A stretch of DNA of 64,000 nucleotides, taken from IMG/VR virus record IMGVR_UViG_3300042566_002057, positions 62,001 to 126,000 of that record; one strand, 5' to 3'. Every line of letters starts with the position of its first letter. The stretch's first letter is position 1. The position numbers and the translations under genes are program-made. Shown one piece after another: positions 17,853 through 26,694 of the stretch. This stretch comes from a virus. Below the pieces are notes generated by a model. The model worked only from the letters and a program-made list of their open reading frames with translations, was not told where the DNA came from and made no database searches.

Positions 17853-18107
17853 TTAAAGTTTTCTCAACATATTCAATATTAATGTATTATCATAAACATC
17901 AGTATCTTGAGAATCACCTCCTGACCACCAAGTTACATCACTTTTATAATCAGATACTTTGTTAATTGTCATAGTTCCATATTCATAAGGTACTTCAAAT
18001 CCAAATTCATCACCTTTAAATCCGTCAATCTCTTTAGAAAAATTACATAGGTCATCAAATGATAATTTTTCATCAACGGATTCGTTATATGTTTTTAAGT
18101 GTTTCAT
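17853..18107 (-). CDS. Small candidate packaged protein
   Basis: This 84-residue protein begins MKHLKTYNES, followed by a short helix and a beta-rich end (GFEVPYEYGTMTINKVSDYKSDVTWWSGG). It overlaps the upstream gene by 4 bases. Function unknown. Confidence 0.6.
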   Translation of the reverse strand: MKHLKTYNESVDEKLSFDDLCNFSKEIDGFKGDEFGFEVPYEYGTMTINKVSDYKSDVTWWSGGDSQDTDVYDNTLILNMLRKL

Positions 18108-18628
18108 TTCTTTTTCTTTGATTTTCCTTCACCCGAAAATGGTGATAATAAATGTTTTAAGTTCCAACTGGGTATGAATTTTTTGTTGTGTTTCTCAAAG
18201 TCTTCATAAGACTCAATTCCGGTATCTACTGGATTCTGAATATATTGTATATTAGCACCTTGTTTATTCATATCAGAGACTCTATCACCAATATCAACTC
18301 CCTTTGTCATTTTTCTTAACTTATTCCACTGTTGAACAGTTCTTTCTCTTGGAAGTGATTCTTTTAATCCAACAACAACATTGATTGTTCCATCTGAATT
18401 GAATTTAGCAAAGTAAGTATCTTCTACAATTGGTAAAGTTTTATCAACAAGATCTTGGTTGATGTTATCTACTCCAAACTCTTTAACAGTTTTTACACCA
18501 TTATCATCAATAACAAAATGAAAATTGTCTTCTGGATTTTTATCTATAAGTGATTTAATTTTAGAAGCTACAGAAATAAACTCTGAACTTCCTCCATACG
18601 GCTTTAATCTTGCTCTTAAAATTTTCAT
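18104..18628 (-). CDS. Unknown protein heading a tagged gene run
   Basis: This 174-residue protein starts MKILRARLKPYGG, which resembles the packaging-type motif only weakly because no Glu follows. It ends in a basic tail (GEGKSKKKK). The start lies 4 bases after a TTTATATATA box that follows the terminator of the methyltransferase gene. It is probably the first gene of the late unit 18628-16934. Confidence 0.55.
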   Translation of the reverse strand: MKILRARLKPYGGSSEFISVASKIKSLIDKNPEDNFHFVIDDNGVKTVKEFGVDNINQDLVDKTLPIVEDTYFAKFNSDGTINVVVGLKESLPRERTVQQWNKLRKMTKGVDIGDRVSDMNKQGANIQYIQNPVDTGIESYEDFEKHNKKFIPSWNLKHLLSPFSGEGKSKKKK

Positions 18629-18632
18629 AAAT

Positions 18633-18642
18633 TATATATAAA
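18633..18642 (-). promoter_or_regulatory. Late-type TTTATATATA box, 4 bases before gene start
   Basis: On the minus strand the box is followed by ATTT and the ATG at 18628. It comes directly after the terminator at 18644-18670. Confidence 0.6.
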
Positions 18643-18643
18643 A

Positions 18644-18670
18644 AATAAAAAACCCACTTTAGTGTGGGTT
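18644..18670 (-). terminator. Terminator behind the methyltransferase gene
   Basis: A 7-bp GC-rich stem (18651-18657 with 18664-18670) with a 6-base loop is followed on the minus strand by a T run that leads into the next late-type box. Confidence 0.8.
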
Positions 18671-18678
18671 CTTACTTT

Positions 18679-19209
18679 TTATACTTTTCTAAATGCTGCT
18701 AAGGTATTTTCTGAATCTTTAAAAGAGTTTTCATCCTTTATTAATTCTAATTCCGATAAGTTTAATATACTATGATATTTTGGTCTATTCCAAAAATCGT
18801 GTATCAGTAACACACCACCCTTTTTAAGTGAAGGTATTGATGCTATAGTGGACCTAACTCTGTCTCTACCATCAATAAGTACAATATCAAACTGTTCTTT
18901 ACTTAAATTACTAATATAATTAATATAATTATCAAATTGACCTGGTTTCGCCGGGTCAAATGGATGAGACTGTGGAAAACTTGGTTCAACAACATTTATT
19001 TTCCAATCACACTTAGAATAAATTTTCATCAGTGACGTTATCTTATCAGCCCACTCCTTATTATGTTCAAGCGTAACCAGTTTTTTAACTAATCTTGAAA
19101 AAAATAATGTGCTATTACCACCACCTATTTCTAACATTTCACAGTCTCTGTGTATATATGTAATGAGATCTGAAATCTCTTTAGAATTCATGTAAGGTAA
19201 TATCTTCAT
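18679..19209 (-). CDS. Class I SAM-dependent methyltransferase
   Basis: This 176-residue protein has motif I as CEMLEIGGGNSTLFFS (about residues 28-43), an acidic end to strand 2 (LVTLEHNKEW), and FDIVLIDGRDRVRS plus LKKGGVLLIHDFWNRPKY later. The pattern is like small class I methyltransferases that accompany glycan or capsule genes. Substrate unknown. It lies 10 bases after nrdB and ends before a terminator, so the two probably share a transcript. Confidence 0.7.
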   Translation of the reverse strand: MKILPYMNSKEISDLITYIHRDCEMLEIGGGNSTLFFSRLVKKLVTLEHNKEWADKITSLMKIYSKCDWKINVVEPSFPQSHPFDPAKPGQFDNYINYISNLSKEQFDIVLIDGRDRVRSTIASIPSLKKGGVLLIHDFWNRPKYHSILNLSELELIKDENSFKDSENTLAAFRKV

Positions 19210-19219
19210 ATTTGATTAA

Positions 19220-20179
19220 TTAAAAATCATCATCTAAGTTGTCAAAGTCAATAGCTTTGTCAGATGCTTTTTGATATTCAGATACTCTTTTCTCGAAAAA
19301 GTTAGATTTATTTTGTAAAGAAATCATATCCATAAAGTCAAAAGGATTCTCAACATTATAAACTTTAGAACAACCTAACTCTACTAACCAATAATCAGCA
19401 ACGAATTCAATGTATTGTTGCATCAACTTAGCATTCATTCCAATTAAAGAAACTGGTAAAGACTCAGTTACAAATTCTTTCTCAATCTCAACAGCTTCAC
19501 AAATGATTTGTTGAATTCTTTCTGAACTTACTTTGTTTTGAATGTGTTTATTATGTAATAAACAAGCAAACATACAATGTAAACCTTCATCTCTTGAAAT
19601 CAACTCGTTAGAGAATGTTAATCCTGGCATCAATCCTCTTTTCTTTAACCAGAAAATAGAACAGAAAGATCCAGAGAAGAATATACCTTCAACAGCAGCA
19701 AAAGCAATTAATCTTTCAGCAAATGATTCAGAATCAATCCATTTAAGAGCCCATTCAGCTTTTTTCTTAACTGAAGGAACTGTTTCGATTGCATTGAATA
19801 AATGGTCTCTTTCTTTGGAATCTTTGATATAAGTATCAATTAATAAAGAGTAAGTTTCAGAGTGCACATTTTCCATTGCGATTTGGAAACCATAAAAACA
19901 TTTAGCTTCTGGATATTGAACTTCTTTAAGGAAGTTTTCGGCTAAGTTTTCATTTACGATACCATCAGATGCCGCAAAGAAAGCCAATACGTTTTTAACA
20001 TAATGTTTTTCATCTGCATTTAATTTTTCGTTCCAATCGGTTAAATCTTGTGCTAAATCAATCTCTTCTGCAGTCCAGAATGAGTGTTCAGCTGTTTTGT
20101 ACATTTCCCAAATATCATTGTATTTGAGTGGAAAAAGTACAAATCTGTTAGGATTTTCTGTTAATATATGTTCTGTCAT
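19220..20179 (-). CDS. nrdB: Ribonucleoside-diphosphate reductase small subunit (class I)
   Basis: This 319-residue protein is close to the eukaryote-type R2 subunit that holds the di-iron/tyrosyl radical cofactor for making deoxynucleotides. Asp45, Glu103 and His106 align with iron ligands and Tyr110 (in [13 protein letters not shown]) with the radical tyrosine. [18 protein letters not shown] and [15 protein letters not shown] are near-invariant. The C-terminal FDNLDDDF matches the tail that docks into the large subunit. The large subunit is not in this window, so it must lie elsewhere in the phage or come from the host. Confidence 0.95.
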   Translation of the reverse strand: MTEHILTENPNRFVLFPLKYNDIWEMYKTAEHSFWTAEEIDLAQDLTDWNEKLNADEKHYVKNVLAFFAASDGIVNENLAENFLKEVQYPEAKCFYGFQIAMENVHSETYSLLIDTYIKDSKERDHLFNAIETVPSVKKKAEWALKWIDSESFAERLIAFAAVEGIFFSGSFCSIFWLKKRGLMPGLTFSNELISRDEGLHCMFACLLHNKHIQNKVSSERIQQIICEAVEIEKEFVTESLPVSLIGMNAKLMQQYIEFVADYWLVELGCSKVYNVENPFDFMDMISLQNKSNFFEKRVSEYQKASDKAIDFDNLDDDF

Positions 20180-20227
20180 TTTAGGTAAATATTTTGTTCT
20201 TTATATATCTTTTAATTCAAATTATGT

Positions 20228-20258
20228 TTTGTCCAAATCTAAAAAAGATGTAAATTTG
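20228..20258 (+). promoter_or_regulatory. Bacteroidota-type promoter (TTTG-N19-TAAATTTG)
   Basis: TTTG at 20228-20231 and TAAATTTG at 20251-20258 are 19 bases apart. The ATG at 20263 is only 4 bases past the box, so the transcript should be leaderless. Confidence 0.8.
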
Positions 20259-20262
20259 TATT

Positions 20263-20649
20263 ATGAAGTTTTATTATAATAATGAAGGATTTTCATGTAA
20301 ATGGAAGAATCAAATAAAAGATGATACCTGGTGGAGTATGGAACCAGTCAAGTTGGTTTTAAGACTACCACTGTCTACATATAATAAAATACTTTCAGAT
20401 ATAAAATTAAGAAATGAAGAACTACTAGAATTTAAAATACACAAACAAAAAGATGAAGTGGTAAATTGGAATGTGTACTCTTCAGATGAATCTGAGTTGT
20501 GGGAATTTACTACATTAATAGATAGAATATCTTACACATCAAAATTTAATGATGGAACGGTTACGGCTCATTTTGACTTTATGGTGCAGAATCACAGTAT
20601 ATGTGATAAATCTGAATTAAGAGAATTACTTTTAAGTGAATTAGTATGA
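20263..20649 (+). CDS. Unknown early protein
   Basis: This 128-residue protein is probably beta-rich with many Trp, Lys and Glu residues (FSCKWKNQIKDDTWWSME). It is first of a two-gene early unit, coupled to the next gene by an ATGA overlap, with a strong promoter immediately upstream. I do not recognise the family. Confidence 0.6.
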   Translation: MKFYYNNEGFSCKWKNQIKDDTWWSMEPVKLVLRLPLSTYNKILSDIKLRNEELLEFKIHKQKDEVVNWNVYSSDESELWEFTTLIDRISYTSKFNDGTVTAHFDFMVQNHSICDKSELRELLLSELV

Positions 20650-20987
20650 GTACATTTGGAAAAAAAGCTTTAATTTGGTGGGACTATCATAAACGTGATA
20701 GAGTTGACCAGATGCGTTTTAATTCCACACCTAAAGATTTACAATTAAAGATATTAGAGAAATGGTATCCAGTAGGTATGATGGTTGGTTTAGGTGATGG
20801 TAAATATCAATATGTGATTGTAGAATATGTAGAGCACTCAACTTACTGGAGTGTTAGAGTTATTTGGAGATTAGAGAATAGTCTAATGAATAATATGAAG
20901 TCAAATAGAAATCCACTTTCATTGTTTCCTTCACCTGATTGGGAAAAACAAATTAAACGTCAACATAAACTGGATAGAATTGTTTAA
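20646..20987 (+). CDS. Unknown early protein with shared C-terminal RxxKLxxI motif
   Basis: This 113-residue Trp-rich protein has a beta-type core (KYQYVIVEYVEHSTYWSVRVIWRLE). It ends KRQHKLDRIV, a copy of the R-x-x-K-(I/L)-x-x-(I/L) tail found on at least 14 small proteins in this window. Function unknown; the tail hints that it binds the same partner as the other carriers. Confidence 0.6.
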   Translation: MSTFGKKALIWWDYHKRDRVDQMRFNSTPKDLQLKILEKWYPVGMMVGLGDGKYQYVIVEYVEHSTYWSVRVIWRLENSLMNNMKSNRNPLSLFPSPDWEKQIKRQHKLDRIV

Positions 20988-21075
20988 AAGCGAAAACACC
21001 GAGGAGCGAATTCGGTGTTTTCAATAGTTACCCGTCGAGGATATAACTACTCCGGTCCTAAGTCGGATTAAATTT
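20988..21075 (+). ncRNA. Candidate structured RNA or complex 3' UTR
   Basis: An 11-bp perfect hairpin (20992-21002 with 21012-21022, loop of 9) lies directly behind the preceding stop codon and is unusually GC-rich for this genome. Its loop has GGAG (21003-21006), which can pair with CTCC at 21050-21053 to form a pseudoknot. GGTCCTAAGTC follows at 21054-21064 and recurs with one mismatch in the RNA behind dnaK. There is no T tract after the hairpin on the plus strand, which argues against a simple terminator. No known RNA class recognised. Confidence 0.45.
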
Positions 21076-21148
21076 ATAAATTATATATTAAACTTTACCC
21101 CTCATACTACATAAAAACAATGTAAATAATTTAACGAAATCAATTAAA

Positions 21149-21457
21149 ATGATTAAACACGAAATCAAAGTAGAACTGAATCAAACAGAATCACTTAAAT
21201 CAATTATCGAAAAGGCTTATTTTGACGAAGGTCAAATGGGTAAAATACTTGGTAAAAATCATTTCATCAAAATTGATGAATCAGATGATGTAAATTGGGC
21301 TATTTTTAATGGTCTTCATAATGTAACTGTAAAAGTAACAAATGAAGAAGTTATTGATGGTGCAATGAGATTTGTTATTGATGAGTCTGAAAATGAGTTA
21401 AGACTTTATCCTATTTCTATTTATTGCATCAAAGAAGAAAAATACATCTTCTACTAA
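21149..21457 (+). CDS. Unknown small acidic protein
   Basis: This 102-residue protein begins MIKHEIKVELNQTESLKSI and is a mix of helix and strand with many Glu and Asp residues. It precedes the IMPDH/GMP-reductase-like gene by 16 bases. I see no motif. Confidence 0.6.
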   Translation: MIKHEIKVELNQTESLKSIIEKAYFDEGQMGKILGKNHFIKIDESDDVNWAIFNGLHNVTVKVTNEEVIDGAMRFVIDESENELRLYPISIYCIKEEKYIFY

Positions 21458-21473
21458 AAAATAATACAAATTT

Positions 21474-22490
21474 ATGAAATTTGACTGGAATGATATCTCA
21501 ATAGTGCCTGCGGTTTTGAGTAGTATTTCGTCTAGAAGTGAAATTAATCCACTTTATGATGGTAAACTACCTTTATTTACAGCTCCTATGGACAAAGTTG
21601 TTGATGAAACTAATATTAATCAATTTGTTGATAATAATATAAACGTTTGTTTACCAAGACACGTAAAATGGGAGACTATAAAAAATCCAGACTATTTCTA
21701 TTCTTATAGTTTAGATGAAATAATTGAGATTATTGATAATCACGGTGAGCTACCTAGGAGAATTCTTATAGATGTTGCTAATGGTCATATGGAGAAGTTG
21801 TTTAATACAGCTGCTTTAATCAAACAGTTTTTTGGTGATAAGATAGAATTAATGGTTGGTAATATTGCTAATCCAGAAACTTATAAAAGATACTGTCAAA
21901 TTGGAGTGGATTATGTAAGAGTTGGAATTGGTGGTGGATCGGCTTGTACAACATCAGCAAATGTTTCAATTCATTATCCAATGGCTTCTTTAATCAATGA
22001 GTGTGCTGATTGGAAACACGTTTATGACAAACCAACTAAAATTGTGGCTGATGGTGGATTTAGAAACTTCTCTGATATCATAAAAGCACTGGCACTTGGT
22101 GCAGACTATGTAATGTTAGGTGGTGTGTTTAATAAATGTTTAGAAAGTTGCGGAGATAACTTCTTCAAAGACTCAAATGGCATTTATCATGTTATTGACT
22201 CTGATAGAGCCAAAACTCATTTCGACGAAGATATTGATGTTTATAAATATTACAGAGGAATGTCTACAAAAGAAGTTCAGAAATCTTGGAATAAATCTCA
22301 ACTTAAAACCGGAGAAGGTATTACAAAGTACAATAAAGTAGAATATACATTAGAAGGTTGGTGTGAGAATTTTACAGATTATCTTAAATCAGCAATGTCT
22401 TATACTAACTGTAGAACTTTAGAAGAGTTTATTAACAATGTTCAGTTTGAGAAAATTACACCGATGGCTTTCAATAGGTTTAATAAGTAA
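21474..22490 (+). CDS. IMP dehydrogenase/GMP reductase family enzyme
   Basis: This 338-residue TIM-barrel protein belongs to the IMPDH/GMPR family. Visible landmarks are LFTAPMDKVVDE (the family's (S/A)PM), RILIDVANGH, LMVGNIANPET, the catalytic loop VGIGGGSACTT with the active Cys, KIVADGGFRNFSDI and ALALGADYVMLGG, then YRGMS. It lacks the CBS domain of most IMPDHs, as GMP reductases do. It would interconvert IMP and XMP, or GMP and IMP, changing the purine pool during replication. I cannot separate the two activities by eye. Confidence 0.85.
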   Translation: MKFDWNDISIVPAVLSSISSRSEINPLYDGKLPLFTAPMDKVVDETNINQFVDNNINVCLPRHVKWETIKNPDYFYSYSLDEIIEIIDNHGELPRRILIDVANGHMEKLFNTAALIKQFFGDKIELMVGNIANPETYKRYCQIGVDYVRVGIGGGSACTTSANVSIHYPMASLINECADWKHVYDKPTKIVADGGFRNFSDIIKALALGADYVMLGGVFNKCLESCGDNFFKDSNGIYHVIDSDRAKTHFDEDIDVYKYYRGMSTKEVQKSWNKSQLKTGEGITKYNKVEYTLEGWCENFTDYLKSAMSYTNCRTLEEFINNVQFEKITPMAFNRFNK

Positions 22491-23291
22491 TTATTTCTTC
22501 ACCATAAAGAACCAACCAGAGGATGATTGACCTTTTACTTCTTCTTCTACTTGTTGAATTTCCTCTTTTCCCTGAGTCACTAAATCAGCTGCCTGTATTT
22601 TAACACCACCTGGTAGTGTAAAGTCATATCTTCCCACTAAGTTTCCTAACTGCATTTTAGAGTAACCAACTACATACTTAAAGAAAAGATCATCTCTGAA
22701 TAAGTTTTCAGCTGGTATGTTAGCATAAGCTTCCATTATAACATCATACTTAACGTTTGTAAGTATATGTAGTCTGTGATTTAGTTGATTGAATTGATAC
22801 TTAAGAGTATATTTATTTAACTGATTCAACATATCTGACATCGAATCTAATATGGTTTTGTAGACACCTAATTCACCAATCGTAGTAACATAAGATGATA
22901 AGTAAGGTTGGTTGGTAACACCTAAGTTCACTGATAAATTTGGTGTGTTGATACCTAATTGGAAAAGACTATCACCTCTTACTTCATATAAATAAATAAC
23001 TGATTGAATTTCACAAGGCACATTAACAAAATTATATTTGGTAAATTCCTCAGCAAAGAAAGCTTCTTTTCTAATTAAAAAATACATCTTCTGGACAGCG
23101 AATTGATATTGACGATAAAACCAAGGTAAAGCTCTGGTCTCAATAATTTGTCTGACACTTGCATCAGGTAAAGTCTTTGGAAGTGCACATTGAATTGTGA
23201 GCTCATTCTGTACGAAATCTATAAACTCTTCAATCGTGTAACCACCTTGATATGGTACATATTCATCACCGTAACCATTTATTGATGCCAT
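22491..23291 (-). CDS. Neck/head-completion protein, T4 gp13-like
   Basis: This 266-residue protein has a C-terminal block, VVGYSKMQLGNLVGRYDFTLPGGVKIQAADLVTQGKEEI, that matches the conserved end of gp13-type neck proteins (K-x-Q-x-G-x-N ... LPGG-x-x-(I/L)). Preceding parts (YQFNQLNHRLHI, VIMEAYANIPAENLF) fit the same family. In T4, gp13 and gp14 close the head and join it to the tail. A TTAATATATA box sits 21 bases upstream of the start, at T4-like spacing rather than the short spacing seen elsewhere. Confidence 0.6.
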   Translation of the reverse strand: MASINGYGDEYVPYQGGYTIEEFIDFVQNELTIQCALPKTLPDASVRQIIETRALPWFYRQYQFAVQKMYFLIRKEAFFAEEFTKYNFVNVPCEIQSVIYLYEVRGDSLFQLGINTPNLSVNLGVTNQPYLSSYVTTIGELGVYKTILDSMSDMLNQLNKYTLKYQFNQLNHRLHILTNVKYDVIMEAYANIPAENLFRDDLFFKYVVGYSKMQLGNLVGRYDFTLPGGVKIQAADLVTQGKEEIQQVEEEVKGQSSSGWFFMVKK

Positions 23292-23321
23292 AAAATATTT
23301 TTAATTTTGTTTATATATTAA

Positions 23322-23353
23322 TTTGGTGAATCTACTTATTATGACTATATTTG
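23322..23353 (+). promoter_or_regulatory. Bacteroidota-type promoter (TTTG-N20-TATATTTG)
   Basis: TTTG at 23322-23325 and TATATTTG at 23346-23353 have 20 bases between. The ATG at 23358 is 4 bases past the box. Confidence 0.8.
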
Positions 23354-23357
23354 TAAT

Positions 23358-23537
23358 ATGAAAACAGGGATATTAAATATTGGAAAATTTACTAAAGAAG
23401 ATTCATTAAAAGCTTCTCGAAAAGCTTCTAGAGAAATGTCTCTTGAGAATTCCACTGGATGGATATCTACTCATAAAGCACATAAATCTATTAAAGATTA
23501 CACTAGAAAATCTAAACACAAAGTTTCTTACATCTAA
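23358..23537 (+). CDS. Small basic early protein (59 residues)
   Basis: This 59-codon gene runs from the ATG at 23358 to TAA at 23535-23537. It begins MKTGILNIGKFTKEDSLKAS and is rich in Lys, Ser and Arg, with a basic C-terminal half. A near-perfect Bacteroidota promoter lies directly upstream. Its stop overlaps the convergent glycosyltransferase gene by four bases. Small basic early proteins often bind host nucleic acid or polymerase, but nothing here shows that. Confidence 0.65.
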   Translation: MKTGILNIGKFTKEDSLKASRKASREMSLENSTGWISTHKAHKSIKDYTRKSKHKVSYI

Positions 23538-24280
23538 GATTGATAAGACTTTCTTATAAAGTATGACAGTGGAGTTTTTGTTAAAATTTCTTCTTCAGAT
23601 AGTTTTTCAGCTTCTCTATAAATTAAACTAGTAACCATTACAAAAGGTTGAAAGTCTTTAGTCAAATTTTTATAATTCTCATAAGGCTTTTCAATAAATT
23701 CTTTATATGATTCACCCCAAGATATTGGATATACTGTTTCTTTAGCATTCAGTATTAAATACTCAGATAAGTATCCAGAATGTTGAAACCTTATTTTCTG
23801 AAGAATATGCTCACCAATTTCGGTCCATTTAATTTTAGACTTACTTTCTAATAAAATTTCCATTTTATTTTTCCATTCTAACATCAGTCTTGTTGATGGT
23901 CTACTTGCAAAAACACCATTTATTAATATTGATGTTTTTTTTCTTGGTTCGTCAATTAAAAATCCTTCTTTTGTTTTTAATATATTAAATACTTCTGATA
24001 AATCTGACATAACAATAGTATCACTATCTAACCAAAGACCACCCCATTTACAAATTACCTGAACTCTTAACCAATCTGCTTGATGTGTTAAAGATAGTTT
24101 CCAAAAATAATCAGGAATACGATTAACATAATCCTTTATATTTTCGTGATTTATAAAATGAACGGTGTAATTTTTTCCACCAGCGGAATGATGGTAGATA
24201 AGAGCTCTTAAAAACTTTATTACTTTATATTCCTTACCTACCCAAAAAATAAAAACATTATTATCATTTGGATTCACCAT
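23534..24280 (-). CDS. GT32-like glycosyltransferase (capsular polysaccharide synthesis type)
   Basis: This 248-residue protein (ATG at 24280, overlapping the dnaJ stop) has the classic core HQADWLRVQVICKWGGLWLDSDTIV, where Asp-x-Asp binds the metal and nucleotide sugar. The N-terminus (NNVFIFWVGKEYKVIKFLRAL) fits the first strand of a GT-A fold. It probably adds a sugar to a surface glycan. It is coupled to the DnaJ gene, an odd operon partner. Confidence 0.8.
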   Translation of the reverse strand: MVNPNDNNVFIFWVGKEYKVIKFLRALIYHHSAGGKNYTVHFINHENIKDYVNRIPDYFWKLSLTHQADWLRVQVICKWGGLWLDSDTIVMSDLSEVFNILKTKEGFLIDEPRKKTSILINGVFASRPSTRLMLEWKNKMEILLESKSKIKWTEIGEHILQKIRFQHSGYLSEYLILNAKETVYPISWGESYKEFIEKPYENYKNLTKDFQPFVMVTSLIYREAEKLSEEEILTKTPLSYFIRKSYQS

Positions 24281-25347
24281 CACAATTGAAAGTTCTTAGA
24301 TTCTTTAAGTTTTGTTAAAACTTCTTTTTCTTCACTATCTATTTTCTTAGGAATTCTAACAGATAGTTTTATAAAGAGGTCTCCGGTCCCATAAGTAATA
24401 TCTGGAACACCTTTACCAGTAACTCTTACTACTTGACCTGACTCAGTTCCAGGATCCACTGTTATTAAAATATCACCGTGTGGTGTTTTAACAGAAACTT
24501 GATTACCTAATATTGCATCTAAAACTGATATATCTTTTTCAACTACTAAATTAGCTCCTTCTCTTTTAAAGTAGAATTCTTTGATTTCCTCAATAACTAT
24601 ATGTAAGTCACCTGGACTACCATCTTTTATGTTATTACCATATCCATGCATTGTTAGATGCATATTATCTGAAACACCTTTTGGAACTTCAACCTCAACA
24701 ACTTGGTCTTTTAAAACTGTTCCATTTCCGTGACAAACTCCACAGATATTTTGTACTCTTTTACCAGCACCCTGACAATCAGGACAAGTGGTATTAGTTC
24801 TTATCTGTCCAAATGGTGTATTTTGTACTACTTGTCTTTGACCAGTTCCATTACAAGGTAAACAATCTTTTACTCCTGTACCACCAGCTCCGTTACAACT
24901 ATGACAACTATCTTGTCTTCTGTATCTAATTTTTTTAGTAGTTCCTTTTAGAATATCTTCAATGGTAACAGAAATTTTAAGTCTTAAATCCGAACCTTTT
25001 CTTCTTTGTTGTTGTCTTCTTCCACCACCGAATCCACTACCAAAAATATCACCAAATTGACTAAATATATCATCCATATTAAATCCGTGACCAAACTGTT
25101 CACCGAATGGATTACCACCACCGAATGGATTACCAGAACTTCCAAACCTATCGTAGTTTTGGCGTTTCTCACTATTAGATAGTGTATCATAAGCTTCAGC
25201 CGCTTCTTTAAATTTAGTCTCAGCTTCTGGATTGTCAGGGTTTTTATCTGGATGGTATTTCATAGCAGCTTTTCTGTAAGCTTTTTTGATATCATCTTCT
25301 GATGCTCCTTTGTCTACTCCAAGTACCTGATAATAATCTTTACTCAT
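24280..25347 (-). CDS. dnaJ: DnaJ (Hsp40) co-chaperone, full-length type I
   Basis: This 355-residue protein has a J domain with the His-Pro-Asp triad at residues 32-34, a Gly/Phe-rich linker (about 72-110), a zinc domain with four C-x-x-C-x-G-x-G repeats (from CHSCNGAG to CGVCHGNG) and a C-terminal substrate-binding region. It would stimulate the ATPase of the phage DnaK at 33433 and hand it unfolded proteins. It lies downstream of grpE and two small genes on the minus strand. A complete DnaJ is rare in phages. Confidence 0.96.
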   Translation of the reverse strand: MSKDYYQVLGVDKGASEDDIKKAYRKAAMKYHPDKNPDNPEAETKFKEAAEAYDTLSNSEKRQNYDRFGSSGNPFGGGNPFGEQFGHGFNMDDIFSQFGDIFGSGFGGGRRQQQRRKGSDLRLKISVTIEDILKGTTKKIRYRRQDSCHSCNGAGGTGVKDCLPCNGTGQRQVVQNTPFGQIRTNTTCPDCQGAGKRVQNICGVCHGNGTVLKDQVVEVEVPKGVSDNMHLTMHGYGNNIKDGSPGDLHIVIEEIKEFYFKREGANLVVEKDISVLDAILGNQVSVKTPHGDILITVDPGTESGQVVRVTGKGVPDITYGTGDLFIKLSVRIPKKIDSEEKEVLTKLKESKNFQL

Positions 25348-25362
25348 AAGTTAATTTTATTT

Positions 25363-25677
25363 TTATGATAATAATTGTCTAATTTTTGATTCTCTATATA
25401 TCTGTGTAGGTGTTTCCGTCAATCGGATAACAACATATCTATTATAATCTATAATAAACTCATTGTTGTAGACTCTTGATTTTAAAATAGGTAACTCTTC
25501 TATTATTTCCTTAAAGATGTTGTTGGCATCCTCAAGTTTCCAATCTTTCATCTCAGTAAGTCTATTACAAAAATAATCCATACAAGGACTTGCGGTGTCG
25601 ATTACTTTTGATAAAAACAAATCTGACTTAAATGATTCAGGTGATGAATCTGATATTTCAACATACCAATCAATCAT
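25363..25677 (-). CDS. Unknown small protein with shared C-terminal RxxKIxxLL motif
   Basis: This 104-residue protein lies between the grpE-side genes and dnaJ, overlapping its upstream neighbour by 8 bases. It ends YRESKIRQLLS, a copy of the shared tail. The body has a Trp-rich N-terminus and a central helical stretch. No family recognised. Confidence 0.6.
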   Translation of the reverse strand: MIDWYVEISDSSPESFKSDLFLSKVIDTASPCMDYFCNRLTEMKDWKLEDANNIFKEIIEELPILKSRVYNNEFIIDYNRYVVIRLTETPTQIYRESKIRQLLS

Positions 25678-26251
25678 TTATCAATTTTTTAATTTTTTTA
25701 TCTCTCTGAAATTTCTCAATGTCCTTATTTATATCACTAGCATCAAGTACTGATTTAACAATCTTAGCGATATAATTATCTACTATCAACTCTAAGGTTT
25801 GAGATGTTCTATCTAAGTACTCAAAAATATCTAAACAAGATTTGGATATTTTTATCATCTTTATGAAATAATCTATAAACTCATCAATATCAAAAGAAAG
25901 TTGATAAAGTTCAAGTCTAAGTGGATTATCTAAAAATAACGGTGGTGGTTGTACATATATTTTATTGAAGACTCTTCTAATTGATGGTAATATTAAATCA
26001 GATATATTATCTTCACCTTCATATAATTCACCAAGTAGTCCATCAACATTGAATAGTTGTGACTTTTTTACTATTACATAATCAAGTAATTCTAAAAATT
26101 CCATTTGATGTCTAGTCTCAATTCCTTTACTTAAAACCGTGAACAATTCTCTTTTGTAAAGTTCATCTTGAGCTATATCAAAAAATGAAATACTTTTAGA
26201 TTTACGCATTTCTACCCAATATAATTTTTGGATATCTGAAAGGTTTTCCAT
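25670..26251 (-). CDS. Unknown helical protein with shared C-terminal RxxKIxxLI motif
   Basis: This 193-residue mostly helical protein overlaps the end of grpE by 50 bases, an unusually long overlap for this genome. It ends QRDKKIKKLIND, another copy of the shared tail. It belongs to the grpE-dnaJ transcription unit but has no recognisable chaperone motif. Confidence 0.6.
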   Translation of the reverse strand: MENLSDIQKLYWVEMRKSKSISFFDIAQDELYKRELFTVLSKGIETRHQMEFLELLDYVIVKKSQLFNVDGLLGELYEGEDNISDLILPSIRRVFNKIYVQPPPLFLDNPLRLELYQLSFDIDEFIDYFIKMIKISKSCLDIFEYLDRTSQTLELIVDNYIAKIVKSVLDASDINKDIEKFQRDKKIKKLIND

Positions 26252-26690
26252 TTAGAGTATATCCTTTAGAAACAATATCAACTACTCTTTCTACTTCTGA
26301 TGGCATGATACTGATAACTTCGTGTAAATCCTCATCATATACTTCAGTTTGAATTTCTTCAATACCCTGTGACTTTAGAAAACTTTCTAATTTAGTTGAA
26401 ATTAGTTTTAGACCTTCACTAGCTTCTGGATTTTTTATAGACTTGATAGCAAAACAAAGGTCGTTATCCATATCTAAAATAGATGTTAACATCTTGACTT
26501 TAGTTGATACCATCAAATCTTCTTTATCTTTCTGAGTTCTTTTTTTATAATTATCAAACTCAGCATAAAGTCTTACATACTTTTCTTCTGATTCAGATAA
26601 CAATTTAGATAATTCTTCTAATCTATCAGAGTTATCAGAAACTTGATTTTCTTCTACCACGTTTTGTTCTTCTGTTTTGTTTTCTTTCAT
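26202..26690 (-). CDS. grpE: GrpE nucleotide-exchange factor
   Basis: This 162-residue protein has an acidic, disordered N-terminus, a long helix (EEKYVRLYAEFDNYKKRTQKDKEDL, the family's core R-x-x-A-(E/D)-x-(D/E)NY-x-(K/R)R) and a C-terminal beta domain with EVISIMPSEVE and the end KGYTLNGKPFRYPKIILG. It releases ADP from DnaK. Length is a little under cellular GrpE. With DnaJ and DnaK in this window it completes a phage-encoded Hsp70 system. Confidence 0.93.
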   Translation of the reverse strand: MKENKTEEQNVVEENQVSDNSDRLEELSKLLSESEEKYVRLYAEFDNYKKRTQKDKEDLMVSTKVKMLTSILDMDNDLCFAIKSIKNPEASEGLKLISTKLESFLKSQGIEEIQTEVYDEDLHEVISIMPSEVERVVDIVSKGYTLNGKPFRYPKIILGRNA

Positions 26691-26694
26691 AATA

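Noticed and set aside
21040-21066. Resemblance of CGGTCCTAAG in the RNA at 20988 to a 23S rRNA segment that is also the I-CeuI site
   Set aside because: Only about ten bases match; the surrounding rRNA sequence is absent and there is no homing endonuclease nearby. Chance similarity is likely.
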